Shown here: positions 14,195-19,295 of the stretch, one piece after another | Numbering within the stretch: the first letter of the stretch is position 1 | Layout of the letters: each line of letters starts with the position of its first letter | DNA from: a virus | IMG/VR virus record: IMGVR_UViG_3300005613_003534 | Coordinates: 1 to 27,110 of that record | Direction: 5' to 3' (one strand) | Length of the DNA stretch: 27,110 nt | Translations under genes and position numbers: made by a program | Notes under the pieces: generated by a model | Databases searched by the model: none | The model's input: only the letters and a program-made list of their open reading frames with translations | Told to the model about the DNA's origin: nothing

Positions 14195-16074
14195 AATATA
14201 CCTCGCTTAATCAATTCCATAATTACTGTTTGTTTCTGCTCTGACGATAAGTCCGATCTTAACTTCACATAGTTTGCATCCACTTTCCAACAGGTGCGCT
14301 TGTTGCGGCCTGCGGGGTTCTGTAACTTTCCAGCTTCCCGATGGTCTATCCCACGCATCTCGTCTGGGCTGCGGGTGCGTTGCTTGCTATTCCAAGCATA
14401 CTGATTGTGCTCAATGCTTGATTCCTTTAGCGGCTCCCTCACCGCATCCTGGTCGTAGAAGTAGGACTTACTCTTGCTCAGCAAGAACATGTACTCGTGT
14501 GCCTTCGTTGGCCTGTCCCTCACGCTCTCTGGCATACAGTTGTGGGTCAGCACGCCAGACGCCAGGGCAAACAGGTGTGGCCCATCTTCGACGGTGATGT
14601 CCCAAAACTTGCGTCCCTTGCTCTTGCCAATTCGCACAACCTCTGTGTCAGACTTGGCGTTGGGGTGGGTGCTACGCTGTAATCGTATCTCTCCCCTGAA
14701 GGATGGGTGCCTCTTGCCAGTAGTTGTCTCTGTTGAGAATGCGAGCTTGAGTCTTAGCTGAATGTTCAGGCGGGCACAAATCACCCGAAGGTCTTTGGCC
14801 CACTGGTAGTTTCTGGTGAAGCTGAGCCGCCAACGGTCATTAGCCCCATCGTAATGCCCATCACCTTCAAGATAGCCATCCAGAACCCCACTCAAGAATA
14901 CGTTCCCGCGCTGCCATGCCTTTGTTGTCAGGTGCTTGCCCTTGGCTGTTCTGCCAGCCACGTAATCACTCAGGATGCCTCGTAAAGTAGCTCCATGCAG
15001 GTTGATTGTGGCAGCGTTGCCTCCAGTGGCGTGCATTGCGCAAGTCCCGTCATACAAACGCGCAATCTTACGCAACTTCTCAAAGCGGGATACCTCCATA
15101 ACGTGTGAGGCGATTTGAATACAATCCTCACTCCTGCTACCCTCGGCAAGATACAACCCCACAAACCAACCAGTAAGCTGAGGGGGCAGCCCTCCACGGA
15201 GTTTGTACGGCGGCTCCGGCAAACTCGTTGACTGAATCACATCCCCTACTTTCAGCGCGTCAGTTCTGACATTACCCCGCTGGGTAGGCCACAGATGGTC
15301 GGGGGTACAACCAATCCGCTCCCCGCTCCGCAACTCAATCTCTATTGGCTGCTCAGGGCGTGGGTTTTTGTGCCATGCCAAAACCTGCGTCCACTTCTCT
15401 CCGTTCCACAGCTTAACAGTGGAGGGGTCTAGCCGCGCCGCATCCTTGACCGTCATCGGTATATCGCCCTTTTGAGAACGCACATAAAGCCACGCCCCAC
15501 CGCTGAGGCAATTTGGCTTCTGCCAGATGATGTCCGAGCGCAACCACCAGCCATCGGCTTGAAGCGCAAGGGCTACACGCCAGGGGATACCAACGAGGTC
15601 TTTGGGCTTGAGGCCGATAGGAACATTAGGGCGAGTACCCATAAAGGCCGCCGTGCCAGCATTGCTTCGCTGCTTAACACTGGCAGTATCTATGCCGCCA
15701 CCTCGATAATTCCCCCCCGCATAGCTATCCCCCAGGTTCAGCCACAGCGTTCCGTCGCCCCTCAGCACCCGCCGCACCTCTCGGAATATCGCCACTAGGT
15801 GCTCAACATAAAGCTCAGGCGTTGGTTCTAGGCCCAGACAGCCACGCCATGCACCGCAGCGCTGACAAAAGGCAGAGGGTGCCTTCTCCTGACGCACACC
15901 CGCATTGAAGGCTTCTTCTCCTGAAACATTGCCGCCGCGCAGCGTACTTTTACCAGTACCGTGTTCAGCGGCCACGCTCTTACCGCGCCCTGGGGGGGCA
16001 ACCTCATCACCCCAAACGTGCTCACATTCTGCATCACCGCCCCATACTTGCGGCTCTATGCCATAATCACGCAA
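14191..16074 (-). CDS. Middle portion of DNA methyltransferase B, with intein (frameshifted from its start)
   Basis: The 627-residue open frame begins with a TTG that is really Leu of the conserved motif WGLRDYG, so it has no true start of its own. The preceding SPPY motif lies upstream, separated by seven extra bases. Host parts: residues 1-188 ('YGIEPQVWGGDAECEHVWGD', 'LRGDGTLWLNLGDSYAGGNY', 'LQADGWWLRSDIIWQKPN') and 513-598 ('CMPESVRDRPTKAHEYMFLL', 'RNKRTCWKV'). After RTCWKV the frame runs into 29 unrelated residues and stops at the HNH start. Residues 189-512 are an intein. The natural continuation (STKPFKGAHFATFPP) is in the frame at 12006-13601. An active enzyme would need frameshift recovery, two splicing events and association of two chains. 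Confidence 0.8.
   Translation of the reverse strand: MRDYGIEPQVWGGDAECEHVWGDEVAPPGRGKSVAAEHGTGKSTLRGGNVSGEEAFNAGVRQEKAPSAFCQRCGAWRGCLGLEPTPELYVEHLVAIFREVRRVLRGDGTLWLNLGDSYAGGNYRGGGIDTASVKQRSNAGTAAFMGTRPNVPIGLKPKDLVGIPWRVALALQADGWWLRSDIIWQKPNCLSGGAWLYVRSQKGDIPMTVKDAARLDPSTVKLWNGEKWTQVLAWHKNPRPEQPIEIELRSGERIGCTPDHLWPTQRGNVRTDALKVGDVIQSTSLPEPPYKLRGGLPPQLTGWFVGLYLAEGSRSEDCIQIASHVMEVSRFEKLRKIARLYDGTCAMHATGGNAATINLHGATLRGILSDYVAGRTAKGKHLTTKAWQRGNVFLSGVLDGYLEGDGHYDGANDRWRLSFTRNYQWAKDLRVICARLNIQLRLKLAFSTETTTGKRHPSFRGEIRLQRSTHPNAKSDTEVVRIGKSKGRKFWDITVEDGPHLFALASGVLTHNCMPESVRDRPTKAHEYMFLLSKSKSYFYDQDAVREPLKESSIEHNQYAWNSKQRTRSPDEMRGIDHREAGKLQNPAGRNKRTCWKVDANYVKLRSDLSSEQKQTVIMELIKRGIL
14539..15510 (-). 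mobile_element. LAGLIDADG intein in methyltransferase B
   Basis: Residues 189-512 of the host frame (324 aa). It starts 'CLSGGAWLYVRSQKGDIPMT'. Block B is 'IGCTPDHLWPTQRGN'. The two endonuclease helices are 'LTGWFVGLYLAEGSRS' and 'FLSGVLDGYLEGDGHYDG'. Block F/G is 'FWDITVEDGPHLFALASGV' ending LTHN, with Cys+1 in the extein. All class 1 splicing residues (Cys1, penultimate His, Asn, Cys+1) are present, so splicing should work. The site QKPN|CMPES is a known intein position in phage methyltransferases. Confidence 0.92.
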
Positions 16075-16084
16075 GCCCCACTAA

Positions 16085-16192
16085 TCAATAGGGTGGACTT
16101 GTGACACAGGTTTGAAATACCTCGTTAGGAATATCGTGTAAAATCTCTAGTGCATCGCCACAAACAATCCTGTTCACATCCACCCTACTCAT
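16085..16192 (-). CDS. N-terminal fragment of DNA methyltransferase B ending at SPPY
   Basis: A 35-residue frame from ATG 16192 (GGGAGG just upstream) reads MSRVDVNRIVCGDALEILHD and ends VTSPPY followed by TGA. This is the start of a beta-class methyltransferase, with the catalytic motif as the last four residues. The rest of the enzyme continues in another frame from TGG 16080 (WGLRDYG). The seven bases TGATTAG (16081-16087) between TAT and TGG are the only thing breaking the gene; removing them gives SPPYWGLRDYG, the standard motif. Confidence 0.7.
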   Translation of the reverse strand: MSRVDVNRIVCGDALEILHDIPNEVFQTCVTSPPY

Positions 16193-16217
16193 CACCTCCC
16201 TATTTGACTAATACTAA

Positions 16218-16652
16218 TATTGTACCCAAAATAACATCCTCTACTTCCTGAACAAGCACTCCATCCCCACCCGCTCTGTATCTGAGGCACGGTCAATTAA
16301 GCACTGGGGGGCTAGTGGGCCTGACAACCCCATGTATGGCCGCAATGGCGCTGATAACCCAAACTGGAAGCGGCAAGCGCAAAAAGCACGTAAACGAGAC
16401 AATCACACCTGCCAAGTCTGTGGCATTACAGAAGCCGTCCTTGGGCGCAAGCTACACGTTCATCACAAGATTCCCCTTCGCGAGTTTGACAGGGACTTTC
16501 GGAAGGCAAACGCTCTGGCAAATCTTGTCTCTCTTTGCCCCTCTTGCCATATTGCTTTAGAATGGCAGCAGGGTCAGAGAGGCCACTCGAATCAGCCGCC
16601 CACCTCCACCAGTCAAAGCGAGCCTGTCCTATCTCCGCATACTCCTCACTGA
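16218..16652 (+). pseudogene. 5'-truncated HNH homing endonuclease, opposite strand
   Basis: The only plus-strand gene in the island. The frame is open from 16218. Its first part, 'CTQNNILYFLNKHSIPTRSV' then 'SEARSIKHWG', matches the tail of a helix-turn-helix usually placed before such endonucleases. The earlier part of that domain is cut off by TAA codons and no start has a ribosome site; the first ATG is at 16332. Then 'NPMYGRNGADNPNWK' (NUMOD3-like) and an HNH domain 'CQVCGITE...LHVHHKIPLREF...NALANLVSLCPSCH' follow. The last 30 or so residues are antisense to methyltransferase A. It is probably a decayed element; alternatively a short product from ATG 16332 is still made. Confidence 0.65.
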
Positions 16653-18918
16653 TTTCAATCGCCAAGATATTTCTCCATCCTGCAAGATAAGCCCCAATTG
16701 CTTCGCTCATTGTCCCCGCAAACGGGACAAGAATCACCGCGTCGTCCAGGTAGGCTTCGGGGGGTCTGATAAGGCGAGCTAGATATTCACAGAGGGATAG
16801 TGGTTTTATGCAAGGGTGATGATTGCGACTTATAATTGGCTTATTGGGCTTACCTGTCTGATTGTGTACTCCCCCGTCTAGCCAAGATGGTTGTCCCGAA
16901 ATACGTTGCTCCTCAAAGCCCTCCAACCCCGCCTCCCTCTCCCGCCCACTCGCCTTCGCTGTATATAGGAAGCGTGTTGCCGCTCCCTGGGCGTTGCCTG
17001 CCGCCCCCCTTACCCTTCTTGCCTGTCTGATGGAGTTTGCGATGGCATCCCGAACAGAGCCACACAATATCGAAAGGCTTGCCGTAGTCGGGATGGTGTC
17101 GATGTTCTCCCATAGCTCCGCAAATGACACAAGGTTCTGGATCAGGATACATCTCTTGGAGCTTGGCATAGAGCCCAGAATAGCTTGTAATTCCTCTTGG
17201 CTGGAATCCGAGGTCTTTATTGCGACAAGCGTAACTGCAATACGTGTTGCGCATGAGTCGCACAGGCTTTCCACAAACGGGACATTTAGGGCGAGTCTTT
17301 CGGCGAGCTTCGTCTGCACATTCCCTGGAGCAATACTTTCGATGGTTTGACGGATAATCCTCAAAGACCTTCCCGCACTGTTGGCATGTGTATTCTTGCA
17401 TTTTGAGCCTCCCTTTTCAGCTTGGCTCATTATACCATGCTTTGGCGTTAAAGGCAAGTTGCAAAAAATACAGAAGCGGGATTCACCCTGGATGTTCTTA
17501 AAATAGCGAGATGCACCGCCCTTGTCATTGTGGCCCCTTGCTGTAGTATCCAGTGTTGTGCTGGCCTTCATTGCATTGCTGTCTTTTAAGCTACCCGTGT
17601 ACTTTGGCTTTCCCGTTGGTGGCCTGATACTGCTCTTACTCTCCCCACTCATCTCATCCAACTGCCGCGCCGCCTCCTCGTCAAGGATCACATTGGCAGG
17701 CCAGCGGCCTTGCTTAGCATAGGGACGCAAATCTATAGTATCAAGCCCCCCTCGCATAGCGACACGGCCTTCCTTCGCTGCTTGTGATTGATTGCGATTC
17801 CATTCCGCTCGATGCCGTTCTGCATCCTTGCCGCTTGTCTCAATTCGACATTCGTCAATGTTCAGCGCCGCTGTCCCGTCCTCCACCGCACACTCTCGGT
17901 ACGTCTTACCCCGTGGCTTGCGTGCTAGGATGATTGGAGTAAAGTCAGGGTGTAGTTCCTGCTCGACGAGCGGCGATATAACACTCTCTTGTGCAAAAAG
18001 TGTTAGGATGCCTTGCCACTTCAAGCTTGCGGCGCTCAAATTCTCGCCCACAGTAGCCGCAACTGACGACCATCCATTTATCTGGTTGTTTTTGGCTTGG
18101 GTGGTATTTTCGGATATGGCTTGAGATAGTAACAAGTTCAAGATTCTCAGGTCGGTTATCATCTCTAATGCCATTTCGGTGGTGACATTGCTCATCTGGG
18201 CGCAAAGGCCGACCAAGCAACTCCTCCAAGATGACATCGTGTTCAAGTCTATACCGACCATCGGCAACTCTGACGGCAACGTATCCATCAGATCGCGTAA
18301 AGCGCCCACCCTTCCAGTTTGGATTATTCTCACCACTTCGCCCACGTGCAGGGTCTCCACATTTGTGGCTGCAATACGTTGCCTCTCCCCGCTTGATTCG
18401 GCTTCGCTGGGCATAGAACCGCTTCCCGCAGGTGGGACAGATTCGCCATTCGCCTCTTCGTTGTGACAACCCAACGCATCGCTTGCTACAATATTTTCCT
18501 CCACCTCGCTTGACATCGGCTTGCGAGGCTTCAAACTCTCGCCCGCACTGTTGACACTTTCGCTTGACCATTGTGCTGCCCTCCTTAGCTGATTAATATG
18601 CTCAGCTAGGATTGTAGCACAAAGATCAAATCCTGTCAAGTTTGGGCTAGGCTTCCGCGCTAATATCACATTTTCAACAGCGGGTTTCAAAGCTGTCCCA
18701 TAGCCGTCCCAGGCCTGGGCTAGGTCGGTGGCGGGTGCGGTAAGGTTCATTGTTGCTTCACCTTCTCCAAGTTTGTCAAATCCTGCGCCGCCGTGTGTCT
18801 TGGCTGGACGCCAGTTAGGAGATTGGCCCACAACCTCCCGCTCCGCCCCAGCCGCCTTGTCGATGCTCTTGCTAATTGATAAACTCTTTGGAAAGCTCAG
18901 CCAGAGCCATAAAGCCAC
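16426..18918 (-). CDS. Second part of DNA methyltransferase A, containing two nested HNH genes
   Basis: The 830-residue open frame carries methyltransferase blocks separated by insertions. Residues 9-90: 'FPKSLSISKSIDKAAGAERE' to 'ENVILARKP'. Residues 326-473: 'FTPIILARKPRGKTYRECAV' to 'GGASRYF'. Residues 645 to about 785: 'GAATRFLYTAKASGREREAG', 'NHHPCIKPLSLCEYLARLIR' and 'VPFAGTMSEAIGAYLAGWRN'. Residues 91-325 and 474-644 coincide with HNH genes in another frame, yet the host frame has no stop there. The first part of the enzyme, with DPPY, is at 18897-19277 in a different frame. The ATG 18918 is an internal codon of that first part, not a good start. The C-terminal 45 residues are antisense to the truncated HNH gene. 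Whether any full-length enzyme is made is unknown. Confidence 0.75.
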   Translation of the reverse strand: MALWLWLSFPKSLSISKSIDKAAGAEREVVGQSPNWRPAKTHGGAGFDKLGEGEATMNLTAPATDLAQAWDGYGTALKPAVENVILARKPSPNLTGFDLCATILAEHINQLRRAAQWSSESVNSAGESLKPRKPMSSEVEENIVASDALGCHNEEANGESVPPAGSGSMPSEAESSGERQRIAATNVETLHVGEVVRIIQTGRVGALRDLMDTLPSELPMVGIDLNTMSSWRSCLVGLCAQMSNVTTEMALEMITDLRILNLLLSQAISENTTQAKNNQINGWSSVAATVGENLSAASLKWQGILTLFAQESVISPLVEQELHPDFTPIILARKPRGKTYRECAVEDGTAALNIDECRIETSGKDAERHRAEWNRNQSQAAKEGRVAMRGGLDTIDLRPYAKQGRWPANVILDEEAARQLDEMSGESKSSIRPPTGKPKYTGSLKDSNAMKASTTLDTTARGHNDKGGASRYFKNIQGESRFCIFCNLPLTPKHGIMSQAEKGGSKCKNTHANSAGRSLRIIRQTIESIAPGNVQTKLAERLALNVPFVESLCDSCATRIAVTLVAIKTSDSSQEELQAILGSMPSSKRCILIQNLVSFAELWENIDTIPTTASLSILCGSVRDAIANSIRQARRVRGAAGNAQGAATRFLYTAKASGREREAGLEGFEEQRISGQPSWLDGGVHNQTGKPNKPIISRNHHPCIKPLSLCEYLARLIRPPEAYLDDAVILVPFAGTMSEAIGAYLAGWRNILAIEISEEYAEIGQARFDWWRWAADSSGLSDPAAILKQYGKRGKERQDLPERLPSESPCQTREGESCDERVACAQGRLL
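16913..17401 (-). CDS. HNH homing endonuclease nested in methyltransferase A (second insertion)
   Basis: The 162-residue frame starts at ATG 17401, seven bases after GGGAGG, and has its own promoter at 17429-17457. Two CxxC...CxxxC fingers (Cys6/9/24/28 and 40/43/55/59) precede an HNH domain, 'CVICGAMGEHRHHPDYGKPF' then 'DIVWLCSGCHRKLHQTGKK'. True homology probably ends near residue 130 (about 17012); the remaining Gly-rich tail is the host gene read in another frame. The element spans about 16987-17499, 171 codons of the host frame. Start region and fingers resemble the other nested HNH protein (KRKCQQCGREFE versus EYTCQQCGKVFE), so the two are relatives. Confidence 0.85.
   Translation of the reverse strand: MQEYTCQQCGKVFEDYPSNHRKYCSRECADEARRKTRPKCPVCGKPVRLMRNTYCSYACRNKDLGFQPRGITSYSGLYAKLQEMYPDPEPCVICGAMGEHRHHPDYGKPFDIVWLCSGCHRKLHQTGKKGKGGGRQRPGSGNTLPIYSEGEWAGEGGGVGGL
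17429..17457 (-). promoter_or_regulatory. Sigma70 promoter for nested HNH gene 2
   Basis: Minus strand: TTGCCT (17452-17457), 17-base spacer ending TGG, TATAAT (17429-17434). The -10 context ATGGTATAAT matches the phage's other leftward promoters. The expected transcript starts near 17422, about 20 bases before the HNH ATG. Confidence 0.7.
17945..18571 (-). CDS. HNH homing endonuclease nested in methyltransferase A (first insertion)
   Basis: The 208-residue protein starts at ATG 18571 after AAGGAGGG, with its own promoter at 18611-18639. Three zinc fingers are visible: Cys6/9/28/32, Cys45/48/67/71 and Cys171/174/193/197. Between them are a NUMOD3-like 'SGENNPNWKGG' (79-89) and an HNH_3-type domain 'EHDVILEELLGRPLRPDEQC' with 'HHRNGIRDDNRPENLELVTI' (His130, His131, Asn133, Asn143). 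Its TGA lies one base before the host sequence resumes, so there is no room for a group I intron core on the 3' side and only about 80 bases, mostly promoter, on the 5' side. It is a free-standing endonuclease gene inside a host gene, not an intron or intein ORF. Confidence 0.88.
   Translation of the reverse strand: MVKRKCQQCGREFEASQADVKRGGGKYCSKRCVGLSQRRGEWRICPTCGKRFYAQRSRIKRGEATYCSHKCGDPARGRSGENNPNWKGGRFTRSDGYVAVRVADGRYRLEHDVILEELLGRPLRPDEQCHHRNGIRDDNRPENLELVTISSHIRKYHPSQKQPDKWMVVSCGYCGREFERRKLEVARHPNTFCTRECYIAARRAGTTP
18611..18639 (-). promoter_or_regulatory. Sigma70 promoter for nested HNH gene 1
   Basis: Minus strand: TTGACA (18634-18639), 17-base spacer, TACAAT (18611-18616). This is near-consensus and lies entirely within the inserted segment between the host codons for ARKP and the HNH ribosome site. 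The predicted start near 18604 gives a leader of about 33 bases. Confidence 0.8.
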
Positions 18919-19277
18919 ATGACGGTGTCGTATATCTCAAACCCCGCCAGCCGAAGTGCTAATCCTAGCAAGTCGGCGGTGCGTGTGCCCCCAAACGCCA
19001 GCAACACGCCCCCAGGCTTCATAGCTCTGTATATCTCCTTCCAAATGGCAGGGCCAGGGACAAACGAATCCCACTCTTTGCCCATGAACCCACCCGTCGC
19101 CCCGCGATACTCCTCATCATTCATCCAGCACCGCAATACCTCTGCCATATCTGGATTCTTGGATAGGCCATAAGGCGGATCACACAACACCGCTGTCACG
19201 CTCTCGTCTGGCAACTCATGTAGGTGATTCCCGCAATCCCCCACCACTATTGAGTTCTTAGGATACGCCCCTATCAT
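18897..19277 (-). CDS. N-terminal part of DNA methyltransferase A (frameshifted)
   Basis: From ATG 19277 (MIGAYPKNSIVVGDC, the same MIG start as the methyltransferase at 12009) the frame encodes motif IV 'VLCDPPYGL' and 'MKPGGVLLAFGGTRTADLLG', then ends 'DTVMWLYGSG' with TGA. In intact relatives this motif continues directly as FPKSL, which is found five bases further on in another frame. The five bases TGAGC (18895-18899) therefore break the gene. GAGAG lies about nine bases before the ATG; a TTG at 19283 would add two residues. Without the second part the fragment lacks the AdoMet-binding motif I. Confidence 0.8.
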   Translation of the reverse strand: MIGAYPKNSIVVGDCGNHLHELPDESVTAVLCDPPYGLSKNPDMAEVLRCWMNDEEYRGATGGFMGKEWDSFVPGPAIWKEIYRAMKPGGVLLAFGGTRTADLLGLALRLAGFEIYDTVMWLYGSG

Positions 19278-19295
19278 ATCCAATCTCTCTTCCCA

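Noticed and set aside
17944-18648. Group I intron carrying the HNH gene
   Set aside because: The stop codon touches resuming host sequence and the 5' flank is only promoter plus ribosome site, so there is no space for a catalytic core.
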